Below, piece after piece: positions 27,342-37,114 of a stretch of DNA of 49,671 bases (within the stretch, counting starts at the first letter, position 1; every line of letters starts with the position of its first letter). The DNA lies in the NCBI GenBank assembly GCA_021463165.1, contig JAJTWY010000022.1:1-49671 (forward strand), in the 5' to 3' direction. The notes under the pieces were generated by a model. It saw only the letters and a list, made by a program, of their open reading frames with translations. It did not search any database and was not told the origin of the DNA. The position numbers and the translations under genes are program-made. The stretch comes from Pyrinomonadaceae bacterium (GTDB taxonomy: Bacteria; Acidobacteriota; Blastocatellia; Pyrinomonadales; Pyrinomonadaceae).

Positions 27342-28613
27342 ATGAACAGACGATATTTTCTAAAGACGAGCGGCATCGGGTTAGCGAGTTTTGGTTTTAT
27401 GGCGGCGGCCCCGAACTTCCTGCATCAGTTCGCGGCTGCTCAGACGGCAGCCAAGGGTTTTGGTAAGAAAAAGGTCCTTGTGACCGTCTTTCAACGCGGA
27501 GCGGTTGACGGGCTGAATATGGTCGTACCGTTTGGCGAAAGCGAATACTACAACCTGCGCCGAAACATCGCTATTCCGAAACCCGGTGCATCAAACGGGG
27601 CGATCGACCTTGACGGCTTTTTTGGCCTTCATCCCTCGATGAAGCCATTCGAGTCGCTTTGGAAGGAAAAACGGGTCGCGATCATTCACTCGTCTGGTTC
27701 GCCGGACAACACGCGCTCACATTTCGACGCCCAGGACTATATGGAATCGGGCACACCGGGAAATAAGAGCACGAGAGACGGATGGTTGAACCGCGTTCTT
27801 CAATCGACGACGAAAAAGGACGATTCGCCCTTCCGTGCGGTCTCAATGACGCAGTCGCTGCCGCGGTCGCTCTACGGCCGGGCTGAGTCGGTAGCGATGA
27901 CGAACCTCAATGATTTTACGATCAAGGCGGGGATCTATTCGCAGGATATGAAAGGCGGCTTTGAGGGCATTTACGAGCAGAACGCGAAGGACACACTTGG
28001 CGAGACGGGCAAGGAGACCTTCGAAGCGGTCAACTACCTTAAGCAGGCAAACCCGTCTCAATACAAGCCGGAGAACGGAGCGGTTTATCCGACAACGCCC
28101 CTGGGCCGTTCGCTCTCGCAGATCGCCCAGCTGATCAAGGCCGGTATCGGTCTAGAAGTCGCTTTTGCCGAAATGGGAGGTTGGGATACTCATTCGAACC
28201 AAGCATTGGGCAACAACCCTTCGCAGGGCCAGCTCGCAAATTTGCTTCGCGACTTCTCGGCTGCGATAGCGGCCTTCACAACCGACCTCGGCAAAAGAAT
28301 GGACGATGTTCTGGTGCTCACGATGAGCGAATTCGGCCGAACGGCCCGGGAGAACGGAACGCGCGGCACAGATCACGGCCACGGTAACGCGATTCTTGCG
28401 ATCGGCAATTCGGTCAAGGGCGGGAAGGTTTACGGCGACTGGAAAGGTCTCAAGTCTGACCAGTTGAATGAAGGCCGTGACCTCGCCGTGACCACCGATT
28501 TTCGTGATGTGTTCGCTGAAGCTGCTAGTAAACACATGGGATCGAAAGACCTTGGCAAGCTATTCCCGAACTACTCAGCGTCGAAGGAGAAATTCAAGGG
28601 GTTCCTCGGATAA
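27342..28613 (+). CDS. DUF1501 protein with twin-arginine-like signal
   Basis: 423 residues from the ATG at 27342; the frame extends upstream to 27276 without homology. The N-terminus MNRRYFLKTSGIGLASFG resembles a Tat signal, with cleavage near FAAAQ. DUF1501 (alkaline-phosphatase-like superfamily) is supported by VTVFQRGAVDGLNMVVP, FFGLHPSMKPF, RSHFDAQDYMESGTPG, GGWDTHSNQ and VLTMSEFGRTARENG followed by GTDHGHGN, which carry the likely metal ligands. DUF1501 genes are usually paired with a DUF1800 gene; none is present here. The substrate is unknown. It converges with the DM9-ankyrin gene. Confidence 0.88.
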   Translation: MNRRYFLKTSGIGLASFGFMAAAPNFLHQFAAAQTAAKGFGKKKVLVTVFQRGAVDGLNMVVPFGESEYYNLRRNIAIPKPGASNGAIDLDGFFGLHPSMKPFESLWKEKRVAIIHSSGSPDNTRSHFDAQDYMESGTPGNKSTRDGWLNRVLQSTTKKDDSPFRAVSMTQSLPRSLYGRAESVAMTNLNDFTIKAGIYSQDMKGGFEGIYEQNAKDTLGETGKETFEAVNYLKQANPSQYKPENGAVYPTTPLGRSLSQIAQLIKAGIGLEVAFAEMGGWDTHSNQALGNNPSQGQLANLLRDFSAAIAAFTTDLGKRMDDVLVLTMSEFGRTARENGTRGTDHGHGNAILAIGNSVKGGKVYGDWKGLKSDQLNEGRDLAVTTDFRDVFAEAASKHMGSKDLGKLFPNYSASKEKFKGFLG

Positions 28614-28625
28614 GGGATCAAGATC

Positions 28626-30221
28626 CTAATGTGCACCGGCCTTTTCGAGGTCCTTCCGCGTGTCGTTGTGGCCGTTCTGAGCCGCGTACTGGACGGCCGA
28701 TCTGCCATTATTGTCAACAATCTTCACATTCGCTCCGGCTTTAATGAGAAGTTTCACGACGTTGCGTTTTCCGCCCGATGCGGCCATTATCAGGGCGGTT
28801 TGACCATGAGCATCCCTTGCGTTGAGATCTGCTCTCGCTTTTAGTAGGGCTGAGGCCGCCCCATCGTGGCCTGCAGTTGCTGCCAGCATTAAGGGTGTGA
28901 TCCCTGTATCTCTCTCGACAGCGTTCGGATCAACGCCGTGTTTGATGAGATAGTTCAGAGCCGGTATTTTGCTGTCGCGGGCGGTCAGGCGAAAGGCACT
29001 TTCGACAATAGGGCTGCCCACGGAGAATCTTTCAAAACTCAGCAGCACACCAAGCACGTCCGTTGCGTTGTGGACGGCGGCGAGCGCAAAGACCTCATAG
29101 TTATTCGGCGCACGAATACTGAGATCGGCATTGTATCGGATCAAGGATCTGACCGCACCCGGCTTATTGTTTCGAGCTGCGACCATTATAGCCGTCTGTC
29201 CCGATTCGTCGAGCCGGTCGATGTCATATTCTTCCCGGTTTATCAGCATATCGATCACGGCAGTGCGGTCATAGGCAGCGGCACCATGCAGCGGAAATCC
29301 GGCCCCCGGACTATCGAACCCATCAAATGCATTATCATCGATGATCGTTCGAACGGTATCGACACTACCACTCGCCGCGGCATAATAGAGCGGTGTGTGG
29401 CCGGCATCAGTGCGTGAGCTCAAATTCGCGCCGGCACCCAGGAGCTGACGGACGGTGGACGGATCGCCATAAAACGCACCGTATCCCAACGCGGTGAATC
29501 CCTGATCATCGCGGGCGTCGACCGCAGCACCTTCATAAAGTAGAAGTCTGACAACATCGACCGCGCCCTTGCTTGCGGCGAGCATCAGGGCCGTTTGCCC
29601 CTTGGAGTTCCTCTGATTTATTGGTTGACCGGCCCTTAACGCCGAACGAACACCGGAAAGATCGGAACGCTCCGCAGCATCCAGAAGCGACAAAGCCGTG
29701 ATAGCATTGCTGACGTTTCCGTTCAGCACTTCAAAGTTTGTCACCGCATAACCGCGCCCGCCGTAGCTGTAGTTGCATTTGCCGTCCTGTAGCCTGCCCG
29801 GATGCGAACCTCCACTGGCAAATGCCCGGCAAACGTAGAATGTCTCCCCGTCGCCTACACCTCCGACCACAGCCGTTCGCGTATTCAAGCTGCGCGTCCA
29901 ATAGGACCCCGAGCCGATCAGGATGTCGAATGTGCCGGACGTGTATTCGGTCGTCCCCCAGTTGTAATTGCATTTGGTGCCTACTACTTTTCCGGGTAGC
30001 GGAGTTCCTCGGTGAGAAGTGCGGCAGATGTAAAGTGTTGAGCCGTCGCTGTCTGTTCCCCCCACCACAGCGTTCGACGTAGTCGAACCGCCACCGTGTG
30101 CCCAACGCATTCCCTGAGCATTCGCTTCGGCTGAGAAGCCAGCGATCATGATGCCGGCGACCAGGAGGACAGAGAATAGATGAGCAATGATCAATTTATG
30201 CGTAGAGTTTGGAATATTCAT
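28626..30221 (-). CDS. Secreted DM9-ankyrin fusion protein
   Basis: 531 residues. A signal peptide covers 1-36 (ends EANAQ). Residues about 40-170 hold two DM9 (DUF3421) repeats, each with a VVGGxxxxG turn, an LYICR or FYVCR strand, a GK or GR step, then KCNYNWG or KCNYSYGG. Residues about 175-531 form around ten ankyrin repeats (for example NSKGQTALMLAASKGAVDVV and DAHGQTALIMAASGGKRNVV), closing with AVQYAAQNGHND. DM9 proteins in animals bind mannose. Ankyrin stacks bind proteins. The fusion suggests an extracellular or periplasmic recognition protein, a role that is only inferred. A GGAG ribosome site lies before the ATG. The gene is monocistronic. Confidence 0.85.
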   Translation of the reverse strand: MNIPNSTHKLIIAHLFSVLLVAGIMIAGFSAEANAQGMRWAHGGGSTTSNAVVGGTDSDGSTLYICRTSHRGTPLPGKVVGTKCNYNWGTTEYTSGTFDILIGSGSYWTRSLNTRTAVVGGVGDGETFYVCRAFASGGSHPGRLQDGKCNYSYGGRGYAVTNFEVLNGNVSNAITALSLLDAAERSDLSGVRSALRAGQPINQRNSKGQTALMLAASKGAVDVVRLLLYEGAAVDARDDQGFTALGYGAFYGDPSTVRQLLGAGANLSSRTDAGHTPLYYAAASGSVDTVRTIIDDNAFDGFDSPGAGFPLHGAAAYDRTAVIDMLINREEYDIDRLDESGQTAIMVAARNNKPGAVRSLIRYNADLSIRAPNNYEVFALAAVHNATDVLGVLLSFERFSVGSPIVESAFRLTARDSKIPALNYLIKHGVDPNAVERDTGITPLMLAATAGHDGAASALLKARADLNARDAHGQTALIMAASGGKRNVVKLLIKAGANVKIVDNNGRSAVQYAAQNGHNDTRKDLEKAGAH

Positions 30222-30338
30222 GGAATGCGCTCCAAAAGGGCATTGGATCCTGATCGAGAAGATCTGGTATCGGCCGACAGGCTAAGGCACGCCGGCCGTA
30301 ATGTGATGCACTCGCGATCTAAGGAGTTAGCCGGATAG

Positions 30339-30719
30339 TTATGATGCGAGCATCGCACCCATTCTTTCGTGGATCAGGTTGATTGCTTTGAGCGGCCTGA
30401 TCATTACCTTGAACTCGATGATCTTGCCTTGCGCGTTCCATTTGATGATGTCAGCGCCGTTTATGGTGATCCCGTCGATCTCGGTCTCGAATTCCAGCAC
30501 GGCATCACTTTCGCAAACCACCTCACGAACGTAGCGAAAACTATCGTTTGCAAAGACATGCAACGCCGCAACCAAGTATTTGAAAGTGATAGCTTTACCG
30601 ACCTGCGGAGCGTGAACCACCGGAGAATAGAAGACAACATCATTTGCGAGCAGGTCGGCGAGTCCACTCGCGTCTCGACTGCGAACTACTCTATGCCAGG
30701 AAAGGATCGTATCAGTCAT
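30339..30719 (-). CDS. NTF2/SnoaL-like small protein
   Basis: 126 residues with the cone-like NTF2 fold pattern: a first helix TILSWHRVVRSRDASGLADL, the short LLANDVVFYSPVV strand and the later strands VLEFETEIDGITINGADII and GKIIEFKVMIRPLKAI. Proteins of this group are cyclases, isomerases or simply ligand binders; no catalytic residue can be assigned. There is no operon partner: a ~90-nt gap separates it from argG in the same direction, so co-transcription is possible. Confidence 0.75.
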   Translation of the reverse strand: MTDTILSWHRVVRSRDASGLADLLANDVVFYSPVVHAPQVGKAITFKYLVAALHVFANDSFRYVREVVCESDAVLEFETEIDGITINGADIIKWNAQGKIIEFKVMIRPLKAINLIHERMGAMLAS

Positions 30720-30812
30720 ATTTTAGGGCCGATCGCTTAGCTCTGCGAACCATGACAGACCGTCGCGGGCTATTGTCCGAACGCCGATCGTCCACCGATC
30801 ACCTTCTTTGTT

Positions 30813-32012
30813 CTACTCCATATTCCGCAGTCTCAAGCGCAATGCCTGAAGCTTGATAAAGCCCTCAGCATCATGCTGATCGTAGGCACCGGCGTCGTCT
30901 TCGAAGGTTACGACACGTTCGCGGTAAAGCGAATTCGGCGATTTGCGACCGGTTACGATGGTGTTGCCTTTGTAGAGCTTTAGTCTCACCTCGCCGTTTA
31001 CGGTCTGCTGGGTTTGGTCGATCATCGAGCGAAGGATCTCGAATTCCGGCGCGAACCAGAAGCCGTAGTAGACGGATTCCGCAAATTTCGTCCCGAGCGA
31101 ATCTCTTAAACGCATTACCTCGCGATCCATCGTTATGGATTCGAGAGCGCGATGGGCGGCCATCAGAATGGTGACGCCGGGTGTTTCGTAGATACCGCGT
31201 GATTTCATTCCGACGAAACGGTTCTCGACCAGATCGACACGGCCGATGCCGTGTTCACCACCGAGGAAATTTAGCTTGGCGAGCATATCGACCGCACCGT
31301 ATCTTTCACCGTCGATCGCCACAGGTTCGCCCTTTTCAAATGTCAGCGTGATCTCCTGTGCAGTGTTCGATGCATTCTCGGGTGACTTCGTCAGCAGGAA
31401 GATATTCTCGGGTGGGGCGGCCCATGGATCTTCGAGAATGCCGCCCTCGTAGCTTATATGCATCAAATTGCGGTCCATCGAGTAAGGTTTTTCCGCGGTT
31501 GCCGTAACCGGGATACCGTGTTTCGCGCAATATGCGATCAGGTCTGCTCGACCCTTGAAATCCCAATGACGCCAAGGTGCCACGACCTTGATGTCCGGCT
31601 GCAGGGCGTAATACGTCAGCTCGAAACGCACCTGGTCGTTTCCCTTGCCCGTTGCACCGTGAGCAACGGCGTCAGCACCTTCCCTTTGTGCGATCTCGAT
31701 CTGGCGTTTTGCGATAACGGGGCGGGCAAGCGAGGTTCCTAAGAGATATACACCCTCGTACAAGGCATTTGCCTTGACCGCGGTCCATACAAAATCCTTG
31801 ACGAACTCCTCGCGAAGGTCCTCAACGTACAACTTCGAGGCCCCGGTCGCTTTCGCTTTCTCTTCTAAACCATCGAGTTCTTCGCCTTGGCCAACATTGG
31901 CACAGTAGCAGATCACCTCGCAGCCGTAGGTTTCCTTGATCCAGAGGAGCATGGCGGAGGTATCGAGTCCGCCTGAGTATGCCAGTACGAGTTTGTTTAT
32001 CTTCTTTTCCAT
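30813..32012 (-). CDS. argG: Argininosuccinate synthase
   Basis: 399 residues from the ATG at 32012. The frame reaches 32063, but the extra 17 codons come from palindromic repeat sequence and are not conserved. The ATP pyrophosphatase motif is [13 protein letters not shown]. Other family segments are [53 protein letters not shown] and [16 protein letters not shown]. The enzyme joins citrulline and aspartate with ATP to argininosuccinate, the substrate of ArgH. argG and argH are divergent, sharing a 105-nt intergenic space made of inverted repeats, so the two may share control. Confidence 0.96.
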   Translation of the reverse strand: MEKKINKLVLAYSGGLDTSAMLLWIKETYGCEVICYCANVGQGEELDGLEEKAKATGASKLYVEDLREEFVKDFVWTAVKANALYEGVYLLGTSLARPVIAKRQIEIAQREGADAVAHGATGKGNDQVRFELTYYALQPDIKVVAPWRHWDFKGRADLIAYCAKHGIPVTATAEKPYSMDRNLMHISYEGGILEDPWAAPPENIFLLTKSPENASNTAQEITLTFEKGEPVAIDGERYGAVDMLAKLNFLGGEHGIGRVDLVENRFVGMKSRGIYETPGVTILMAAHRALESITMDREVMRLRDSLGTKFAESVYYGFWFAPEFEILRSMIDQTQQTVNGEVRLKLYKGNTIVTGRKSPNSLYRERVVTFEDDAGAYDQHDAEGFIKLQALRLRLRNME

Positions 32013-32021
32013 TCTTTCGCT

Positions 32022-32107
32022 TTCTTTGCGTTCTTTGCCGCTATGCGTGAGAATTATCTTCACGCGAAATAACCATTTTCACGCAAAGGCCGGGAGTTCG
32101 CAAAGAA
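32022..32107. repeat. Family B palindromic repeat between argG and argH
   Basis: TTCTTTGCG (32022-32030) pairs with CGCAAAGAA (32099-32107). Nested inside, GCGTGA (32045-32050) pairs with TCACGC (32060-32065). The repeat occupies nearly all of the shared upstream region and supplies sequence up to both start codons. Confidence 0.7.
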
Positions 32108-32117
32108 GCGCAAAAAG

Positions 32118-33509
32118 ATGGACATATCCGAAAAACTGTGGGGAGGGCGGTTCACTGAGAAGCCGGACGAAACGTTTGCTGAATTTAACGATTCGTTCCG
32201 ATTTGATAAGCGGCTGTTCTCGGCAGATCTTCGTGGATGTATCGCGCATGCCAATGGACTCTATCGTGCCGGCGTGATCTCCGAAACCGAAGCCACCGCG
32301 ATAACCGACGGGCTGCGGTCTATTCTCACCTCATCCTCCGCACCTGATTTTTTTGTGTCAGATGCCGAAGACATTCATTCATTTATCGAGGGCAAGTTGA
32401 TCGCTGTTATCGGCGATACTGGCCGGAAACTCCACACCGGTCGCAGCCGCAATGATCAGGTCGCTACGGCATTCCGGCTTTGGCTGCGTGACGAGATCGA
32501 CACTATCGATGAGCTGATCGTAAACAGTCTGTCCTCGCTCGTTTCACTCGCCGAACGTCATCGTGATGCGGTCATTCCAGGATATACACACCTGCAGCGT
32601 GCCCAGCCGGTGTTATTTCCTCATTGGTGCCTTGCGTATTTTGAGATGCTAAAACGCGACCGCGAGCGACTTTTTGATGTCCGCAAACGGGTAAATGTCA
32701 TGCCGCTTGGCTCGGCGGCCCTGGCAGGAACCAGCTACCCGATCGATCGGGAAAGGGTCGCAGAAGAATTGGGCTTCGACTCAATATTGGAAAATAGTCT
32801 CGATGCTGTTTCGGACCGTGATTTTGCGGTCGAGTTTGCGTCGGCATGCTCGCTGATAATGGCGCACCTTTCGCGGCTCGCGGAGGACCTGATCCTATAT
32901 TGCTCGACGGAATTCGGTTTTATCACTTTGAGTGATTCGGTCTCGAGCGGCTCGAGCTTGATGCCGCAAAAAAAGAATCCGGACGCGCTCGAGTTGCTCC
33001 GTGGGAAGTCGGGCCGCGTCTTCGGCCACAACCTCGGCCTGCTCACGATGATCAAAGGTCTCCCGCTCGCCTATAACAAGGATATGCAGGAGGACAAGGA
33101 GGCCGTCTTCGACTGCGTTGATACGGTAAATATCTCGCTCAGAACCGCGGCCATAGTTCTCGACAATTGCTCGCTCAACGAGCAGCAGGCATTGTCAGCC
33201 GCTTCGACCGGTTATTTGAACGCGACAGAGCTCGCCGACTACCTCGTAAAGAAGGACGTTCCTTTTCGCACCGCTCACGAGGTTGTTGGCAGGGCGGTGC
33301 TGTTCGCCATCGGAGAAGGAAAGGAACTCAACGAACTTTCTGTCGAACAGCTGATGTCGTTCTCAAATGAGATACGTGAGGATGTCTCGGAAGCTCTTAG
33401 TCTGAGTTCGACCTTGAACACAAAGAACGCGATCGGCGGAACATCGACAGATCAGGTGAGCTCTGCGCTTCGCGATGCGGCGCGCTACCTGGATGCGGCA
33501 GGAAGATAG
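32118..33509 (+). CDS. argH: Argininosuccinate lyase
   Basis: 463 residues, full length. The N-terminus EKLWGGRFTEKPDETFAEFN is typical. Signature regions of the fumarase/aspartase superfamily are present: TGRSRNDQVAT, the active-site His region GYTHLQRAQPVLF, and the mobile serine loop GSSLMPQKKNPDALEL. The enzyme splits argininosuccinate into arginine and fumarate. argH opens a long rightward series; its stop codon is followed immediately by the ATG of the thioesterase gene. The AAAAAG before the ATG may act as a weak ribosome site. The promoter must lie within or near the inverted repeats upstream. Confidence 0.96.
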   Translation: MDISEKLWGGRFTEKPDETFAEFNDSFRFDKRLFSADLRGCIAHANGLYRAGVISETEATAITDGLRSILTSSSAPDFFVSDAEDIHSFIEGKLIAVIGDTGRKLHTGRSRNDQVATAFRLWLRDEIDTIDELIVNSLSSLVSLAERHRDAVIPGYTHLQRAQPVLFPHWCLAYFEMLKRDRERLFDVRKRVNVMPLGSAALAGTSYPIDRERVAEELGFDSILENSLDAVSDRDFAVEFASACSLIMAHLSRLAEDLILYCSTEFGFITLSDSVSSGSSLMPQKKNPDALELLRGKSGRVFGHNLGLLTMIKGLPLAYNKDMQEDKEAVFDCVDTVNISLRTAAIVLDNCSLNEQQALSAASTGYLNATELADYLVKKDVPFRTAHEVVGRAVLFAIGEGKELNELSVEQLMSFSNEIREDVSEALSLSSTLNTKNAIGGTSTDQVSSALRDAARYLDAAGR

Positions 33510-33929
33510 ATGGACAAGACAAAACTGCTTGAAGATGTAGCGTCGAACGAGCTCTTTCGCTTTCTTGGGATCCAGATCGTGGAGGCATCGGGCGAACGCG
33601 TGGTCCTGACAATGGAAGTCACGCCCAAGGTCCATCAGTACGTCGGGATAATGAATGGCGGAGTTTCGCTCTACCTGGCCGAAACCGCCGCATCTGTCGG
33701 TGTCGTTGCCGGCGCCGATCTGACCAAGGTCACGCCGGTCGGCATTGAGATCAATGCAAATCATATTCGAGCGGTTTCGAAAGGGACCTTGACAGTGGAG
33801 GCAACCCCGGTCCATGCGGGCCGTTCGATGAGTGTCTGGAAGATCGACATCACTAACGACAAAGGAAAGCTTGTATGCACGTCGCGGATCACGCTACTTA
33901 TTCAGCGCCGAGCCGCGTATCGGGAATGA
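33510..33929 (+). CDS. PaaI-like hotdog-fold thioesterase
   Basis: 139 residues. The hotdog fold is shown by NELFRFLGIQIVEASGERVVL, then QYVGIMNGGVSLYLAETAAS, where the helix following GIMNGG carries the Glu used in catalysis by this family, and by VGIEINANHIRAVSKGTLTVEA. The family hydrolyses acyl- or aryl-CoA thioesters such as hydroxyphenylacetyl-CoA and 1,4-dihydroxy-2-naphthoyl-CoA. The usual HGG motif is NGG here. The gene starts directly at the argH stop, suggesting translational coupling. The substrate is unknown. Confidence 0.82.
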   Translation: MDKTKLLEDVASNELFRFLGIQIVEASGERVVLTMEVTPKVHQYVGIMNGGVSLYLAETAASVGVVAGADLTKVTPVGIEINANHIRAVSKGTLTVEATPVHAGRSMSVWKIDITNDKGKLVCTSRITLLIQRRAAYRE

Positions 33930-33979
33930 GGGGTCTCCGGCGCTTGCCAGCCCCCTCGCTGCTGCCTGCCTTTTCCGCA

Positions 33980-33985
33980 TATAAT
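33980..33985 (+). promoter_or_regulatory. -10 box of tilS, predicted leaderless mRNA
   Basis: A perfect TATAAT ends 7 nt before the GTG at 33993 and 5 nt before an out-of-frame GTG at 33991. No ribosome site is present. No good -35 was found. Together with crcB this suggests leaderless starts. Confidence 0.45.
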
Positions 33986-33992
33986 CCAAGGT

Positions 33993-34982
33993 GTGCATTC
34001 ATTCGTCCGCGATCTGATAACCGAATGGCGAAGGCTCGAACTGCCTTTTAAGGAGGTCACCGTGGTTGTCGCTGTTTCCGGCGGGGCCGACTCGGTCAGC
34101 CTCCTGCTTGCCATCCACGACCTGATTCTGCGGCGCAAACTTGCCATCCGCCTCGTCGCCGCCCATTTCAATCACAAGCTTCGCGGGTCGGCGAGCGATC
34201 ACGATGAAGAGTACGTACGCAGATTGTGTTCTGAGATCAAGGTCGAATTGGCCGTCAAGCGTGCGAAGCCTATCCCATCCGAGAACATAGAGGAGCGGGC
34301 TCGGGTGCAGCGTTATGACTTTTTATCGGAAACGGCCCAGAATCTCAAGGCGTATGCTGTGCTGACGGGCCACACGATGAACGACCAGGCTGAGACTTTT
34401 CTTATCAACCTGTTGCGCGGCAGCGGAGTAGGAGGTCTATGCGGGATGCGCCCTGTTAGGGAACTTCGCGATGACGTCAAACTCGTCCGGCCGCTGCTCA
34501 CGTGGGCAAAACGAATTCGAACCGAAGGATTTTGCCGCGATCTTGATGTCAATTACTGTTACGACACGATGAACGAAGACACGGCGTTCAGAAGGGTGCA
34601 GATCAGAAAGGTTCTGTTGCCCCTCCTCGAAGATCTCAATCCCAATATCATCGAAACGCTTTCAAACACGGCTGCTTTGATGCAAGGGTGCGTCGAGTCG
34701 GGAGATGATCGAAACCAGATGCCTGCATCAGACGAACTGAAGGTCGAGGAGATGCGAAATATGCCACCGGAGTCGCGTACCGGACGAATACGGCAGTGGA
34801 TCGTAGCCCAACGCGGAAGTGCCCGGCAATTAGGACTGAAACATATTGAGGGCATTGAGCGTTTGGCATTGAGTACGAAAAGTGGGCGGCTAGTAGAATT
34901 GCCGGGTGGAAAAGTGGTAAAAAGCCGCGGGCGCCTCGTATATAGGGAAAATAAGGTTGAAAAAAAGGGGGTTGACCTCTAG
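33993..34982 (+). CDS. tilS: tRNA(Ile)-lysidine synthase
   Basis: 329 residues with a GTG start. The PP-loop motif [17 protein letters not shown] is near the N-terminus, followed by [28 protein letters not shown] and [21 protein letters not shown], all diagnostic of TilS. The C-terminal region is short, as in compact TilS proteins. The enzyme converts the wobble cytidine of tRNA-Ile(CAU) to lysidine with ATP and lysine, which changes its decoding from AUG to AUA. tilS, ftsH and folP are commonly neighbours in bacteria, usually with hpt between tilS and ftsH; hpt is absent here. Confidence 0.93.
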   Translation: MHSFVRDLITEWRRLELPFKEVTVVVAVSGGADSVSLLLAIHDLILRRKLAIRLVAAHFNHKLRGSASDHDEEYVRRLCSEIKVELAVKRAKPIPSENIEERARVQRYDFLSETAQNLKAYAVLTGHTMNDQAETFLINLLRGSGVGGLCGMRPVRELRDDVKLVRPLLTWAKRIRTEGFCRDLDVNYCYDTMNEDTAFRRVQIRKVLLPLLEDLNPNIIETLSNTAALMQGCVESGDDRNQMPASDELKVEEMRNMPPESRTGRIRQWIVAQRGSARQLGLKHIEGIERLALSTKSGRLVELPGGKVVKSRGRLVYRENKVEKKGVDL

Positions 34983-35095
34983 AATCAAAGGTTGGCGTTT
35001 GGCGCTGCCGGGCAATTTGCACAACGCGGAGCAGCCTGGCTTCATCAAAACGCTATTGTGTGACTCCGGGTTGGAGTTGCCATGGAGGCTATAAA

Positions 35096-37006
35096 TTGAG
35101 TTCTAAGGCTAAACAAGTTCTTTTGTGGTTGATGATCATCTCGAGCGCGCTCGTCTTTGTCTATTATTTACAGACAAAGCAGACGACCCCGCCAAAGGAA
35201 TTGTCCTTTGACGCCGCGCTTACACAGATCAGAAACAAGGATATAAAGGAGGTGACCGTCAAGCAGGACAGCCTTGAGCTCGTAAACAAAGCAGATCAGA
35301 AGCTGTCGACCAAGCTCGACCTCAGCGATGCGACGCGTACAGAGATACTTGCCGCCGCCAAGGAAACCGACACTGTAGTAAAGCTCGAACCTCCATCAAG
35401 CGGATTGGGCTGGCAGGTGCTGATCACTTTGTTGCCGTTTATCCTGCTTATGGGCTTCCTGGCCTTTACGCTCAGACAGATGCAGGCCGGTGGAAACAAG
35501 GCCTTGAGCTTTGGAAAATCGAAGGCAAAGCTGCTGAATAACCAACAGAAGCGCGTTACGTTCAAGGACGTTGCGGGTGTGGACGAAGCCAAGGAAGAGC
35601 TCCAGGAGATAATCGAGTTTCTTAAGGATCCGCAGAAGTTCCAAAAGCTTGGCGGGAAAATTCCGAAAGGAGTCCTGATGGTCGGGCCTCCGGGAACCGG
35701 TAAAACCCTTCTTGCAAAGGCCGTCGCTGGTGAGGCAAATGTACCGTTCTTCTCGATCTCGGGCTCCGATTTCGTCGAGATGTTCGTTGGGGTCGGTGCA
35801 TCCCGCGTCCGCGACCTATTCGAGCAGGGCAAGAAGAACGCCCCTTGCATAATTTTCATCGACGAGATCGACGCCGTCGGTCGTCATCGGGGCGCGGGCC
35901 TCGGCGGCGGGCACGATGAGCGTGAACAGACGCTTAATCAACTGCTCGTCGAGATGGACGGATTTGAATCCAACGACGGAGTTATCCTTGTCGCTTCGAC
36001 CAATCGTCCGGATGTTCTCGATCCGGCGCTTTTGAGGCCGGGCCGTTTTGACCGCCGTGTCGTTGTCGGCCGTCCGGATGTTCGCGGACGCGAAGGTATC
36101 CTGAAGGTACACACTCGCAAGATCCCGCTCGATGAGAAAGTGGACGTCAATGTGATCGCTCGTGGAACGCCCGGATTCACTGGTGCGGATCTCGCGAACA
36201 TTGTTAACGAAGCCGCTCTGAATGCCGCTCGCTACAACAAGAAGGTCGTTACAATGAACGACTTTGAGGTAGCGAAGGATAAGGTAATGATGGGCGCCGA
36301 GCGTAAGTCGATGGTCATTTCCGAAGAGGAGAAACGCGTGACCGCCTATCACGAGGCTGGGCACACCCTCGTCGGGCTTAAGGTTGGCCACGTCGATCCC
36401 GTCCACAAGGTAACGATCATCCCTCGCGGAATGGCCCTGGGCCTGACGATGTATCTGCCGGAAAAGGACCGTCTCTCGGCGACCAAGGAATACTTGCTCG
36501 GCAACATCGCAATGTCAATGGGGGGACGGATCGCTGAGGATATATTCATCGGGTCGATCACCACCGGTGCTTCGAATGATATTGAGAAGGCGACTGAGAT
36601 CGCTCGTGCGATGGTATGCGAGTATGGTATGAGCAGCCTCGGGCCGCTCGCTTTTGGCAAGAAGGAAGAGCAGATCTTCCTGGGCCGCGAGATATCACAG
36701 CACCGAGATTATTCCGAAGACACGGCAATAAAGATCGACCAGGAAGTCCAGAAGATCATCAACGACCAATACACGCTGGCGGAGAATATCATTAAGGACA
36801 ATCGTGATGCGATGATCCGGCTTGCAGAAGCCCTGCTGGAATACGAAACACTCGATGGGGTTCAGATCCGTCGGGTTGTGGCGGGCTTGCCGATAGACAG
36901 CGACGATCGAGCCTCGATCGACAACAGCGGTTCGTCCGAAACGGAGGAATCGTCCAAGTCAGCGTTCCCTAACCCGATACTTCCGCCCAATCCCGCTACG
37001 GCGTAG
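35096..37006 (+). CDS. ftsH: ATP-dependent zinc metalloprotease FtsH
   Basis: 636 residues from a TTG start at 35096. The frame opens at GTG 35060, but a strong GGAGG at 35084-35088 lies 7 nt before the TTG and the short extension is not conserved. Transmembrane helices are near residues 5-25 and 101-125. The AAA+ module shows Walker A GPPGTGKT (about 197), Walker [12 protein letters not shown] and the second region of homology [19 protein letters not shown]. The zinc protease motif is HEAGH (419-423). The hexamer degrades membrane and some soluble proteins. The C-terminal tail is rich in Ser and Pro. A palindromic hairpin follows the gene. Confidence 0.97.
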   Translation: MSSKAKQVLLWLMIISSALVFVYYLQTKQTTPPKELSFDAALTQIRNKDIKEVTVKQDSLELVNKADQKLSTKLDLSDATRTEILAAAKETDTVVKLEPPSSGLGWQVLITLLPFILLMGFLAFTLRQMQAGGNKALSFGKSKAKLLNNQQKRVTFKDVAGVDEAKEELQEIIEFLKDPQKFQKLGGKIPKGVLMVGPPGTGKTLLAKAVAGEANVPFFSISGSDFVEMFVGVGASRVRDLFEQGKKNAPCIIFIDEIDAVGRHRGAGLGGGHDEREQTLNQLLVEMDGFESNDGVILVASTNRPDVLDPALLRPGRFDRRVVVGRPDVRGREGILKVHTRKIPLDEKVDVNVIARGTPGFTGADLANIVNEAALNAARYNKKVVTMNDFEVAKDKVMMGAERKSMVISEEEKRVTAYHEAGHTLVGLKVGHVDPVHKVTIIPRGMALGLTMYLPEKDRLSATKEYLLGNIAMSMGGRIAEDIFIGSITTGASNDIEKATEIARAMVCEYGMSSLGPLAFGKKEEQIFLGREISQHRDYSEDTAIKIDQEVQKIINDQYTLAENIIKDNRDAMIRLAEALLEYETLDGVQIRRVVAGLPIDSDDRASIDNSGSSETEESSKSAFPNPILPPNPATA

Positions 37007-37055
37007 TAGCCTGAAAACTGGAGGCCGAACGCCTCGGGTTCTGGCATTTGCATTG

Positions 37056-37114
37056 AAGGCAAAAGTACAAGAGTTTCTCTTTACTTTTGCCTTTTTACTT
37101 TCTACTTTTGCCTT
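37056..37114 (+). repeat. Family C word repeats before folP: one inverted and two direct copies of a 12-nt word
   Basis: AAGGCAAAAGTA (37056-37067) is the exact reverse complement of TACTTTTGCCTT, which occurs at 37082-37093 and again at 37103-37114, directly against the folP ATG. The first pairing gives a hairpin with a 14-nt loop followed by TTT, like a terminator after ftsH. The second pairing would sequester the sequence just upstream of folP. The two pairings exclude each other. Confidence 0.7.

Noticed and set aside
35060..35095. GTG at 35060 as the ftsH start
   Set aside because: The TTG at 35096 has a strong GGAGG 7 nt upstream and gives the usual N-terminus right before the first membrane helix.
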